Below are positions 52,701-64,000 of a stretch of 64,000 nt of DNA, one piece after another. Made by a program: the position numbers and the translations under genes. This DNA comes from Amaranthus tricolor (Eukaryota; Streptophyta; Magnoliopsida; Caryophyllales; Amaranthaceae). Under the pieces are notes generated by a model. The model saw only the letters and a list, made by a program, of their open reading frames with translations, did no database searches and was not told where the DNA came from. The stretch is from assembly GCF_026212465.1 (NCBI RefSeq), contig NC_080049.1, positions 13,476,349-13,540,348 of the forward strand, read 5' to 3'. Position 1 is the stretch's first letter; each line of letters begins with the position of its first letter.

Positions 52701-53850
52701 TCGCACTTTTGCGCATAAAGTAGATCAAACTTGATTTCTTTTGCTCGAAACTTCGCACACAACACTATTTGGAATAATATATTGCGTTGAAGTGGTTAGA
52801 ATTGAAAATCATAGTCTTATGCTAGAAATTACGTGTTAAGTTCTGATTTTATCTGCTTTTAAGCTTTTTTGGCACTTTTGCGCTTAAAATAGCTCAAACT
52901 TGTTTCGTTTTGCGCGAAACTTGCCACACAACACTATTTCGTCTATATTATTGCGTTGAAGTGGTTAGAATTGAAAATCATAGTCATATGCTAGAAATTA
53001 AGTGTTAAGTTGCGATTTTAAGGGTTTTTAACCGTTTTTGGCTTTTTTGCGCATAAAGTAGCTCAAACTTTGTTTGTTTTGTGCAAAACTTGCCACATAA
53101 CACTATTTCGTCTATATTATTGCGTTGAAGTGGTTAGAATTGAAAATTATAGTCATATGATAGAAATTACGTGTTAAGTTGCGATTTTAAGGGTTTTTAA
53201 TCGTTTCTCGCACTTTTGCGAATAAAGTAGATCAAACTTGATTTCTTTTGCTCGAAACTTCGCACACAACACTATTTGGAATAATATATTGCGTTGAAGT
53301 GGTTAGAATTGAAAATCATAGTCTTATGCTAGAAATTACGTGTTAAGTTCTGATTTTATCTGCTTTTAAGCTTTTTTGGCACTTTTGCGCTTAAAATAGC
53401 TCAAACTTGTTTCGTTTTGCGCGAAACTTGCCACACAACACTATTTCGTCTATATTATTGCGTTGAAGTGGTTAGAATTGAAAATCATAGTCATATGCTA
53501 GAAATTAAGTGTTAAGTTGCGATTTTAAGGGTTTTTAACCGTTTTTGGCTTTTTTGCGCATAAAGTAGCTCAAACTTTGTTTGTTTTGTGCAAAACTTGC
53601 CACATAACACTATTTCGTCTATATTATTGCGTTGAAGTGGTTAGAATTGAAAATTATAGTCATATGATAGAAATTACGTGTTAAGTTGCGATTTTAAGGG
53701 TTTTTAATCGTTTCTCGCACTTTTGCGAATAAAGTAGATCAAACTTGATTTCTTTTGCTCGAAACTTCGCACACAACACTATTTGGAATAATATATTGTG
53801 TTGAAGTGGTTAGAATTTAAAATCATAGTCTTATGCTAGAAATTACGTGT
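52700..53850 (-). repeat. Local 3-monomer duplication
   Basis: TTCTGATTTTATCTGCTTTT in M8 occurs at 52841 and 53348, 507 bp apart, with M1 and M9 between. These are the only two places where I see CTGCTTTTAAGC, so this trimer was copied very recently. Confidence 0.85.
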
Positions 53851-55400
53851 TAAGTTTCGATTTTATGTGTTTTTAAGCTTTTTTGGCACTTTTGCGCTTA
53901 AAATAGCTCAAACTTGTTTCGTTTTGCGCGAAACTTGCCACACAACACTTTTTCGTCTATATTTATTGCGTTGAAGTGGTTAGAATTGAAAATCATAGTC
54001 ATATGCTAGAAATTACGTGTTAAGTTGCGATTTTAAGGGTTTTTAACCGTTTTTGGCTATTTTGCGCATAAAGTAGCTCAAACTTTGTTTGTTTTTTTGC
54101 AAAACTTGCCACATAACACTATTTCGTCTATATTATTGCGTTGAAGTGGTTAGAATTGAAAATTATAGTCATATGCTAGAAATTACGTGTTAAGTTGCGA
54201 TTTTAAGGGTTTTTCATCGTTTTTTCGCACTTTTGCGCATAAAGTAGATCTAACTTGGTTTCTTTTGCTCGAAACTTCGCACACAACACTATTTGGAATA
54301 ATATATTGCGTTGAAGTGGTTAGAATTGAAAATTATAGTCATATGCTAGAAATTACGTGTTAAATTGCGATTTTATGCGTTTTTAAGCGTTTTTGGCACT
54401 TTTGCGCATAAAGTAGCTCAAACTTGGTTTGTTTAGCACGAAACATGGCACTGAACATTATTTGGTATAAATTATTGTGTTCAAGTGGTTACAATTGAAA
54501 ATCATAGTCATATGTTAGTAATTACGCGTTAAGTTCCGATTTTATGCGTTTTTAAGCGTTTTTGGCACTTTCGCGCTTAAAGTAGCTCAAACTTGATTTG
54601 TTTTGCGCGAAACTTGCCACTCAAAACTATTTCGTCTATATTATTGCGTTCAAGTGGTTAGAATTGAAAATCATAGTCATATGCTAGAAATTACGTGTTA
54701 AGTTGCGATTTTATGGGTTTTTAACCGTTTTTGGCACTTTTGCGCATAATGTAGCTCAAACTTTGTTTGTTTTTTGCAAAACTTGCCACATAACAAAATT
54801 TCGTCTATATTATTGCGTTGAAGTGGTTAGAATTGAAAATTCTAGTCATATGATAGAAATTACGTGTTAAGTTGCGATTTTAAGGGTTTTTAATCGTTTT
54901 TCGCACTTTTGCGCATAAAGTAGATCAAACTTTGTTTCTTTTGCTCGAAACTTCGCACACAACACTATTTGGAATAATATAATGCGTTGAAGTGGTTAGA
55001 ATTGAAAATCATAGTCTTATGCTAGAAATTACGTGTTAAGTTTCGATTTTATGTGTTTTTAAGCTTTTTGGGCACTTTTGCGCTTAAAATAGCTCAAACT
55101 TGTTTCGTTTTCCGCGAAACTTGCCACCCAACACTATTTCGTCTATATTATTGCGTTGAAGTGGTTAGAATTGAAAATCATAGTCATATGCTAGAAATTA
55201 CGTGTTAAGTTGCGATTTTAAAGGTTTTTAACCGTTTTTGGCTTTTTTGCGCATAAAGTAGCTCAAACTTTGTTTGTTTTGTGCAAAACTTGCCACATAA
55301 CAAAATTTCGTCTATATTATTGCGTTGAAGTGGTTAGAATTGAAAATTATAGTCATATGCTAGAAATTACGTGTTAAGTTGCGATTTTAAGGGTTTTTAA
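53348..55400 (-). repeat. Long-range duplicated segment, distal copy
   Basis: Matches 46075-48230 marker by marker. It lies just beyond the 10-mer domain, so that domain is flanked by copies of the same sequence. The copy differs by a few bases, for example CCACTCAAAAC near 54617 where the other has CCACACAAAAC. Confidence 0.78.
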
Positions 55401-58400
55401 CCGTTTTTGGCACTTTTGCGCATAATGTAGCTCAAACTTGGTTTGTTTTGCATGAAACATGGCACACAACACTATTTGGAATATATTATTGTGTTGAAGT
55501 GGATAGAATTTAAAATCATAGTCATATGCTAGAAATTACGTGTTAAGTTCCGATTTTATGTGTTTTTAAGCGTTTTTGGCACTTTCGCGCTTAAAATAGC
55601 TCAAACTTGTTTCGTTTTGCGCGAAACTTGCCACTTAATACTATTTCGTCTATATTATTGCGTTGAAGTGGTTAGAATTGAAAATCGTAGTCATATGCTA
55701 GAAATTAAGTGTTAAAGTGCGATTTTAAGGGTTTTTAACCGTGTTTGGCTTTTTTGCGCATAAAGTAGCTCAAACTTTGTTTGTTTTGTGCAAAACTTGC
55801 CACATAACAAAATTTTGTCTATATTATTGCGTTGAAGTGGTTAGAATTGAAAATTATAGTCATATGCTAGAAATTACGTGTTAAGTTGCGATTTTAAGGG
55901 TTTTTAATCGTTTTTCGCACTTTTGCGCATAAAGTAGATCAAACTTGGTTTCTTTTGCTCGAAACTTCGCACACAACACTATTTGGCATAATATATTGCG
56001 TTGAAGTGGTTAGAATTGAAAATCATAGTCTTATGCTAGAAATTACGTGTTAAGTTCCGATTTTATGTGTTTTTAAGCTTTTTTGGCACTTTTACGCTTA
56101 AAATAGCTCAAACTTGTTTCGTTTTGCGCGAAACTTGCCACCCAACACTATTTCGTCTATATTATTGCGTTGAAGTGGTTAGAATTGAAAATCATAGTCA
56201 TATGCTAGAAATTACGTGTTAAGTTGCGATTTTAAGGGTTTTTAACCGTTTTTGGCTTTTTTGCGCATAAAATAGCTCAAACTTTGTTTGTTTTTGTGCA
56301 AAACTTGCCACATAACAAAATTTCGTCTATATTATTGCCTTGAAGTGGTTAGAATTGAAAATTATAGTCATATGCTAGAAATTACGTGTTAAGTTGCGAT
56401 TTTAAGGGTTTTTAACCGTTTTTGGCACTTTTGCGCATAATGTAGCTCAAACTTGGTTTGTTTTGCATGAAACATGGCACACAACACTATTTGGAATATA
56501 TTATTGTGTTGAAGTGGATAGAATTTAAAATCATAGTCATATGCTAGAAATTACGTGTTAAGTTCCGATTTTATGTGTTTTTAAGCGTTTTTGGCACTTT
56601 CGCGCTTAAAATAGCTCAAACTTGTTTCGTTTTGCGCGAAACTTGCCACACAATACTATTTCGTCTATATTATTGCGTTGAAGTGGTTAGAATTGAAAAT
56701 CGTAGTCATATGCTAGAAATTAAGTGTTAAGTTGCGATTTTAAGGGTTTTTAACCGTTTTTGGCTTTTTTTGCGCATAAAGTAGCTCAAACTTTGTTTGT
56801 TTTGTGCAAAACTTGCCACATAACAAAATTTTGTCTATATTATTGCGTTGAAGTGGTTAGAATTGAAAATTAAAGTCATATGCTAGAAATTACGTGTTAA
56901 GTTGCGATTTTAAGGGTTTTTAATCGTTTTTCGCACTTTTTGCGCATAAAGTAGATCAAACTTGGTTTCTTTTGCTCGAAACTTCGCACACAACACTATT
57001 TGGCATAATATATTGCGTTGAAGTGGTTAGAATTGAAAATCATAGTCTTATGCTAGAAATTACGTGTTAAGTTCCGATTTTATGTGTTTTTAAGCTTTTT
57101 TTGGCACTTTTACGCTTAAAATAGCTCAAACTTGTTTCGTTTTGCGCGAAACTTGCCACCCAACACTATTTCGTCTATATTATTGCGTTGAAGTGGTTAG
57201 AATTGAATATCATAGTCATATGCTAGAAATTACGTGTTAAGTTGCGATTTTAAGGGTTTTTAACCGTTTTTGGCTTTTTTGCGCATAAAATAGCTCAAAC
57301 TTTGTTTGTTTTGTGCAAAACTTGCCACATAACAAAATTTCGTCTATATTATTGCGTTGAAGTGGTTAGAATTGAAAATTATAGTCATATGCTAGAAATT
57401 ACGTGTTAAGTTGCGATTTTAAGGGTTTTTAAGCGTTTTTGGCACTTTTGCGCATAATGTAGCTCAAACTTGGTTTGTTTTGCATGAAACATGGCACACA
57501 ACACTATTTGGAATATATTATTGTGTTGAAGTGGATAGAATTTAAAATCATAGTCATATGCTAGAAATTACGTGTTAAGTTCCGATTTTATGTGTTTTTA
57601 AGCGTTTTTGGCACTTTCGCGCTTAAAATAGCTCAAACTTGTTTCGTTTTTTGCGAAACTTGCCACACAATACTATTTCGTCTATATTATTGCGTTGAAG
57701 TGGTTAGAATTGAAAATCGTAGTCATATGCTAGAAATTAAGTGTTAAGTTGCGATTTTAAGGGTTTTTAACCGTTTTTGGCTTTTTTGCGCATATAGTAG
57801 CTCAAACTTTGTTTGTTTTGTGCAAAACTTGCCACATAACAAAATTTCGTCTATATTATTGCGTTGAAGTGGTTAGAATTGAAAATTATAGTCATATGAT
57901 AGAAATTACGTGTTATGTTGCGATTTTAAGGGTTTTTAATCGTTTTTCGCACTTTTGCGCATAAAGTAGATCAAACTTGGTTTCTTTTGCTCGAAACTTC
58001 GCACACAACACTATTTGGCATAATATATTGCGTTGAAGTGGTTAGAATTGAAAATCATAGTCTTATGCTAGAAATTACGTGTTAAGTTCCGATTTTATGT
58101 GTTTTTAAGCTTTTTTGGCACTTTTACGCTTAAAATAGCTCAAACTTGTTTCGTTTTGCGCGAAACTTGCCACCCAACACTATTTCGTCTATATTATTGC
58201 GTTGAAGTGGTTAGAATTGAAAATCATAGTCATATGCTAGAAATTACGTGTTAAGTTGCGATTTTAAGGGTTTTTAACCGTTTTTGGCTTTTTTGCGCAT
58301 AAAATAGCTCAAACTTTGTTTGTTTTGTGCAAAACTTGCCACATAACAAAATTTCGTCTATATTATTGCGTTGAAGTGGTTAGAATTGAAAATTATAGTC

Positions 58401-61400
58401 ATATGCTAGAAATTACGTGTTAAGTTGCGATTTTAAGGGTTTTTAACCGTTTTTGGCACTTTTGCGCATAATGTAGCTCAAACTTGGTTTGTTTTGCATG
58501 AAACATGGCACACAACACTATTTGGAATATATTATTGTGTTGAAGTGGATAGAATTTAAAATCATAGTCATATGCTAGAAATTACGTGTTAAGTTCCGAT
58601 TTTATGTGTTTTTAAGCGTTTTTGGCACTTTCGCGCTTAAAATAGCTCAAACTTGTTTCGTTTTGCGCGAAACTTACCACACAATACTATTTCGTCTATA
58701 TTATTGCGTTGAAGTGGTTAGAATTGAAAATTATAGTCATATGCTAAAAATTACGTGTTAAGTTGCGATTTTAAGGGTTTTTAACCGTTTTTGGCACTTT
58801 TGCGCATAATGTAGCTCAAACTTGGTTTGTTTTGCATGAAACATGGCACACAACACTATTTGGAATATATTATTGTGTTGAAGTGGATAGAATTTAAAAT
58901 CATAGTCATATGCTAGAAATTACGTGTTAAGTTCCGATTTTATGTGTTTTTAAGCGTTTTTGGCACTTTCGCGCTTAAAATAGCTCAAACTTGTTTCGTT
59001 TTGCGCGAAACTTGCCACACAATACTATTTCGTCTATATTATTGCGTTGAAGTGGTTAGAATTGAAAATCGTAGTCATATGCTAGAAATTAAGTGTTAAG
59101 TTGCGATTTTAAGGGTTTTTAACCGTTTTTGGCTTTTTTGCGCATAAAGTAGCTCAAACTTTGTTTGTTTTGTGCAAAACTTGCCACATAACAAAATTTT
59201 GTCTATATTATTGCGTTGAAGTGGTTAGATTGAAAATTATAGTCATATGCTAGAAATTACGTGTTAAGTTGCGATTTTAAGGGTTTTTAATCGTTTTTCG
59301 CACTTTTGCGCATAAAGTAGATCAAACTTGGTTTCTTTTGCTCGAAACTTCGCACACAACACTATTTGGCATAATATATTGCGTTGAAGTGGTTAGAATT
59401 GAAAATCATAGTCTTATGCTAGAAATTACGTGTTAAGTTCTGATTTTATGTGTTTTTAAGCTTTTTTGGCACTTTTACGCTTAAATAGCTCAAACTTGTT
59501 TCGTTTTGCGCGAAACTTGCCACCCAACACTATTTCGTCTATATTATTGCGTTGAAGTGGTTAGAATTGAAAATCATAGTCATATGCTAGAAATTACGTG
59601 TTAAGTTGCGATTTTAAGGGTTTTTAACCGTTTTTGGCTTTTTTGCGCATAAAATAGCTCAAACTTTGTTTGTTTTGTGCAAAACTTGCCACATAACAAA
59701 ATTTCGTCTATATTATTGCGTTGAAGTGGTTAGAATTGAAAATTATAGTCATATGCTAGAAATTACGTGTTAAGTTGCGATTTTAAGGGTTTTTAACCGT
59801 TTTTGGCACTTTTGCGCATAATGTAGCTCAAACTTGGTTTGTTTTGCATGAAACATGGCACACAACACTATTTGGAATATATTATTGTGTTGAAGTGGAT
59901 AGAATTTAAAATCATAGTCATATGCTAGAAATTACGTGTTAAGTTCCGATTTTATGTGTTTTTAAGCGTTTTTGGCACTTTCGCGCTTAAAATAGCTCAA
60001 ACTTGTTTCGTTTTGCGCGAAACTTGCCACACAATACTATTTCGTCTATATTATTGCGTTGAAGTGGTTAGAATTGAAAATCGTAGTCATATGCTAGAAA
60101 TTAAGTGTTAAGTTGCGATTTTAAGGGTTTTTAACCGTTTTTGGCTTTTTTGCGCATAAAGTAGCTCAAACTTTGTTTGTTTTGTGCAAAACTTGCCACA
60201 TAACAAAATTTTGTCTATATTATTGCGTTGAAGTGGTTAGAATTGAAAATTAAAGTCATATGCTAGAAATTACGTGTTAAGTTGCGATTTTAAGGGTTTT
60301 TAATCGTTTTTCGCACTTTTGCGCATAAAGTAGATCAAACTTGGTTTCTTTTGCTCGAAACTTCGCACACAACACTATTTGGCATAATATATTGCGTTGA
60401 AGTGGTTAGAATTGAAAATCATAGTCTTATGCTAGAAATTACGTGTTAAGTTCCGATTTTATGTGTTTTTAAGCTTTTTTGGCACTTTTACGCTTAAAAT
60501 AGCTCAAACTTGTTTCGTTTTGCGCGAAACTTGCCACCCAACACTATTTCGTCTATATTATTGCGTTGAAGTGGTTAGAATTGAAAATCATAGTCATATG
60601 CTAGAAATTACGTGTTAAGTTGCGATTTTAAGGGTTTTTAACCGTTTTTGGCTTTTTTGCGCATAAAATAGCTCAAACTTTGTTTGTTTTGTGCAAAACT
60701 TGCCACATAACAAAATTTCGTCTATATTATTGCGTTGAAGTGGTTAGAATTGAAAATTATAGTCATATTCTAGAAATTACGTGTTAAGTTGCGATTTTAA
60801 GGGTTTTTAACCGTTTTTGGCACTTTTGCGCATAATGTAGCTCAAACTTGGTTTGTTTTGCATGAAACATGGCACACAACACTATTTGGAATATATTATT
60901 GTGTTGAAGTGGATAGAATTTAAAATCATAGTCATATGCTAGAAATTACGTGTTAAGTTCCGATTTTATGTGTTTTTAAGCGTTTTTGGCACTTTCGCGC
61001 TTAAAATAGCTCAAACTTGTTTCGTTTTTTGCGAAACTTGCCACACAATACTATTTCGTCTATATTATTGCGTTGAAGTGGTTAGAATTGAAAATCGTAG
61101 TCATATGCTAGAAATTAAGTGTTAAGTTGCGATTTTAAGGGTTTTTAACCGTTTTTGGCTTTTTTGCGCATATAGTAGCTCAAACTTTGTTTGTTTTGTG
61201 CAAAACTTGCCACATAACAAAATTTCGTCTATATTATTGCGTTGAAGTGGTTAGAATTGAAAATTATAGTCATATGATAGAAATTACGTGTTATGTTGCG
61301 ATTTTAAGGGTTTTTAATCGTTTTTCGCACTTTTGCGCATAAAGTAGATCAAACTTGGTTTCTTTTGCTCGAAACTTCGCACACAACACTATTTGGCATA

Positions 61401-62937
61401 ATATATTGCGTTGAAGTGGTTAGAATTGAAAATCATAGTCTTATGCTAGAAATTACGTGTTAAGTTCCGATTTTATGTGTTTTTAAGCTTTTTTGGCACT
61501 TTTACGCTTAAAATAGCTCAAACTTGTTTCGTTTTGCGCGAAACTTGCCACCCAACACTATTTCGTCTATATTATTGCGTTGAAGTGGTTAGAATTGAAA
61601 ATCATAGTCATATGCTAGAAATTACGTGTTAAGTTGCGATTTTAAGGGTTTTTAACCGTTTTTGGCTTTTTTGCGCATAAAATAGCTCAAACTTTGTTTG
61701 TTTTGTGCAAAACTTGCCACATAACAAAATTTCGTCTATATTATTGCGTTGAAGTGGGTTAGAATTGAAAATTATAGTCATATGCTAGAAATTACGTGTT
61801 AAGTTGCGATTTTAAGGGTTTTTAACCGTTTTTGGCACTTTTGCGCATAATGTAGCTCAAACTTGGTTTGTTTTGCATGAAACATGGCACACAACACTAT
61901 TTGGAATATATTATTGTGTTGAAGTGGATAGAATTTAAAATCATAGTCATATGCTAGAAATTACGTGTTAAGTTCCGATTTTATGTGTTTTTAAGCGTTT
62001 TTGGCACTTTCGCGCTTAAAATAGCTCAAACTTGTTTCGTTTTGCGCGAAACTTGCCACACAAAACTAGTTCGTCTATATTATTGCGTTGAAGTGGTTAG
62101 AATTGAAAATCGTAGTCATATGCTAGAAATTAAGTGTTAAGTTGCGATTTTAAGGGTTTTTAACCGTTTTTGGCTTTTTTGCACATATAGTAGCTCAAAC
62201 TTTGTTTGTTTTGTGCAAAACTTGCCACATAACAAAATTTCGTCTATATTATTGCGTTGAAGTGGTTAGAATTGAAAATTATAGTCATATGATAGAAATT
62301 ACGTGTTATGTTGCGATTTTAAGGGTTTTTAATCGTTTTTCGCACTTTTGCGCATAAAGTAGATCAAACTTGGTTTCTTTTGCTCGAAACTTCGCACACA
62401 ACACTATTTGGCATAATATATTGCGTTGAAGTGGTTAGAATTGAAAATCATAGTCTTATGCTAGAAATTACGTGTTAAGTTCCGATTTTGTGTTTTTAAG
62501 CTTTTTTGGCACTTTTACGCTTAAAATAGCTCAAACTTGTTTCGTTTTGCGCGAAACTTGCCACCCAACACTATTTCGTCTATATTATTGCGTTGAAGTG
62601 GTTAGAATTGAAAATCATAGTCATATGCTAGAAATTACGTGTTAAGTTGCGATTTTAAGGGTTTTTAACCGTTTTTGGCTATTTTGCGCATAAAGTAGCT
62701 CAAACTTTGTTTGTTTTTTGCAAAACTTGCCACATAACACTATTTCGTCTATATTATTGCGTTGAAGTGGTTAGAATTGAAAATTATAGTCATATGCTAG
62801 AAATTACGTGTTAAGTTGCGATTTTAAGGGTTTTTCATCGTTTTTCGCACTTTTGCACATAATGTAGCTCAAACTTGGTTTGTTTTGCATGAAACATGGC
62901 ACACAACACTATTTGGAATATATTATTGTGTTGAAGT
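55400..62937 (-). repeat. 6-mer HOR domain (about 1014 bp)
   Basis: GGATAGAATTTAAAATC in M11 lies at 55501, 56516, 57533, 58547, 58885, 59897, 60911 and 61926, then 62938 at the domain end. Spacings are 1015, 1017, 1014, 338, 1012, 1014, 1015 and 1012 bp. On + the unit is M11-M10-M1-M9-M8-M1', where M1' has AAAATAGCTC. Linked variants hold across the domain: CAATACTATTTCG and GAAAATCGTAG in M10, TTTGGCATAATATATTG in M9, and CCACCCAACAC with TTTTACGCTT in M8. M2 to M6 are absent. Confidence 0.92.
58547..58884 (-). repeat. 2-monomer contraction inside the 6-mer array
   Basis: Only 338 bp separate two M11 markers: M11 and M10 are followed at once by the next M11-bearing monomer, so four monomers of the unit are missing. 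The junction lies near 58690-58770, where GAAACTTACCACAC and ATGCTAAAAATTACG are private changes. Confidence 0.88.
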
Positions 62938-64000
62938 GGATAGAATTTAAAATCATAGTCATATGCTAGAAATTACGTGTTAAGTTCCGATTTTATTTGT
63001 TTTTAAGCGTTTTTGGCACTTTCGCGCTTAAAATAGCTCAAACTTGTTTCGTTTTGCGCGAAACTTGCCACACAATACTATTTCGTCTATATTATTGCGT
63101 TGAAGTGGTTAGAATTGAAAATCGTAGTCATATGCTAGAAATTAAGTGTTAAGTTGCGATTTTAAGGGTTTTTAACCGTTTTTGGCTTTTTTGCGCATAA
63201 AGTAGCTCAAACTTTGTTTGTTTTGTGCAAAACTTGCCACATAACAAAATTTCGTCTATATTATTGCGTTGAAGTGGTTATAGTTGAAAATTATAGTCAT
63301 ATGCTAGAAATTACGTGTTAAGTTGCGATTTTAAGGGTTTTTAATCGTTTTTTCGCACTTTTGCGCATAAAGTAGATCAAACTTGGTTTCTTTTGCTCGA
63401 AACTTCGCACACAACACTATTTGGAATAATATATTGCGTTGAAGTGGTTAGAATTGAAAATCATAGTCTTATGCTAGAAATTACGTGTTAAGTTCTATTT
63501 TATGTATTTTTTAAGCTTTTTTGGTACTTTTGCGCTTAAAATAGCTCAAACTTGTTTCGTTTAGCACGAAACTTGCCACACAACACTATTTCGTGTATAT
63601 TATTGCGTTGAAGTGGTTAGAATTGAAAATCATAGTCATATGCTAGAAATTAAGTGTTAAGTTGCGATTTTAAGGGTTTTTAACCGTTTTTGGCTTTTTT
63701 GCGCATATAGTAGCTCAAACTTTGTTTGTTTTGTGCAAAACTTGCCACATAACAAAATTTCGTCTATATTATTGCGTTGAAATGGTTAGAATTGAAAATT
63801 ATAGTCATATGATAGAAATTACGTGTTATGTTGCGATTTTAAGGGTTTTTAATCGTTTTTCGCACTTTTGCGCATAAAGTAGATCAAACTTGGTTTCTTT
63901 TGCTCGAAACTTCGCACACAACACTATTTGGAATAATATATTGCGTTGAAGTGGTTAGAATTGAAAATGATAGTGTTATGCTAGAAATTACGTGTTAAGT
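62938..64000 (-). repeat. End of window: 6-mer order changing again
   Basis: M11, M10, M1 and M9 continue, then M8 at about 63495-63590 has GTTCTATTTTATG and GGTACTTTTGCG with TTTCGTGTATATTATTG, the same unusual combination as 38975-39075. The array runs off the window edge without a boundary. Confidence 0.85.

Larger units (their letters stand above)
13023..64000 (-). repeat. Satellite block, about 169-bp monomers, reversed orientation
   Basis: About 300 monomers of the same family, all on the opposite strand: the anchor now reads ATAGTCATATGCTAG, followed by AAATTACGTGTTAAG. No orientation change, transposon or unique sequence is visible in 51 kb. HOR organisation changes along the block from 11-mers to 14-mers, a 20-mer, a mosaic, 10-mers and 6-mers, but the monomer phase is kept. 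For example the variant GGTACTTTT at 38998 and 63523 is 24525 bp apart, almost exactly 145 monomers. Confidence 0.97.

Noticed and set aside
1..64000. CRISPR array
   Set aside because: The periodic repeats have no unique spacers; the whole 169-bp period is repetitive and there are no cas genes.
1..64000. Telomeric or subtelomeric repeats
   Set aside because: No TTTAGGG or TTAGGG tandem was seen; TTAAGGG and TTTTAAGGG words are part of the monomer and occur once per repeat.
1..64000. Promoters, terminators or tRNA-like elements in TATA- and T-rich words
   Set aside because: These words recur in every monomer as part of its AT-rich sequence, and no gene is nearby; satellite transcription cannot be judged from sequence.

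Overview
The whole window is one kind of sequence: an AT-rich tandem satellite with a monomer of about 169 bp, roughly 380 copies, broken only by a run of exactly 100 N at 12923-13022. I see no gene, RNA gene, transposon, CRISPR array or microsatellite. One monomer counted by hand was 169 bp with 57 G/C (about 34% GC). The nucleosome-scale monomer, multi-level higher-order repeats (HORs) and 64 kb without a transposon suggest a centromeric or other heterochromatic array of a multicellular eukaryote. A plant is my guess, but I do not recognise the family and cannot name the species. It does not match my memory of Arabidopsis 180-bp, rice CentO, maize CentC, soybean CentGm or human alpha satellite.

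Layout. Left block 1-12922: all monomers in one orientation (called + here). 1 to about 2230 is a mosaic with 3-monomer (about 506 bp) periodicity. About 2230-12922 is a 9-monomer HOR (1522 bp) that further right alternates with a 6-monomer version, giving a 15-monomer super-unit of 2540 bp. Right block 13023-64000: every monomer is reversed. It runs through 11-mer HORs (about 1.83 kb, 13.0-30.2 kb), two 14-mers (30.2-34.9 kb), a 20-mer made of 11+9 (34.9-38.2 kb), an irregular mosaic (38.2-48.3 kb), 10-mers of 1691 bp (48.3-52.7 kb), a patch copied from 7.3 kb upstream (about 53.3-55.4 kb) and 6-mers of about 1014 bp (55.4-62.9 kb).

Monomer names used below, numbered in the order they occur on + in the left 9-mer, with diagnostic words on the left-block strand: M1 TTTTGCACAAAAC; M2 AACAAAACTTG; M3 GTGCTAAGCAAATC; M4 GCAAAATAAAACATG; M5 GTGCTAAACAAACC; M6 TTCGAGC with GTTAGATGAAC; M7 TTTTGCAAAAAAC; M8 GCGCAAAAGGAAAC; M9 TTCGAGC with GTTTGATCAAC; plus, mainly in the right block, M10 GCGCAAAACGAAAC and M11 TTTCATGCAAAAC. 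Right-block copies differ by a few bases, so some assignments (M6 against M9, M1 against M7) rest on order as well as sequence. Read on its own strand, the right 11-mer is M1-M10-M11-M2-M3-M4-M5-M6-M7-M8-M9, the left 9-mer order plus M10 and M11. The two oppositely oriented blocks therefore share an ancestral HOR, and the other unit sizes can be read as losses, duplications or hybrids of its monomers, always in steps of about 169 bp.

The main points to check are the orientation flip that coincides with the assembly gap, the halo of apparent base-insertion errors just after it, the spread of a 28-bp-deleted M2 through 13 HOR copies, and two structural elements inside the monomer: helically phased A-tracts and a GTTTCG/CGAAAC dyad.
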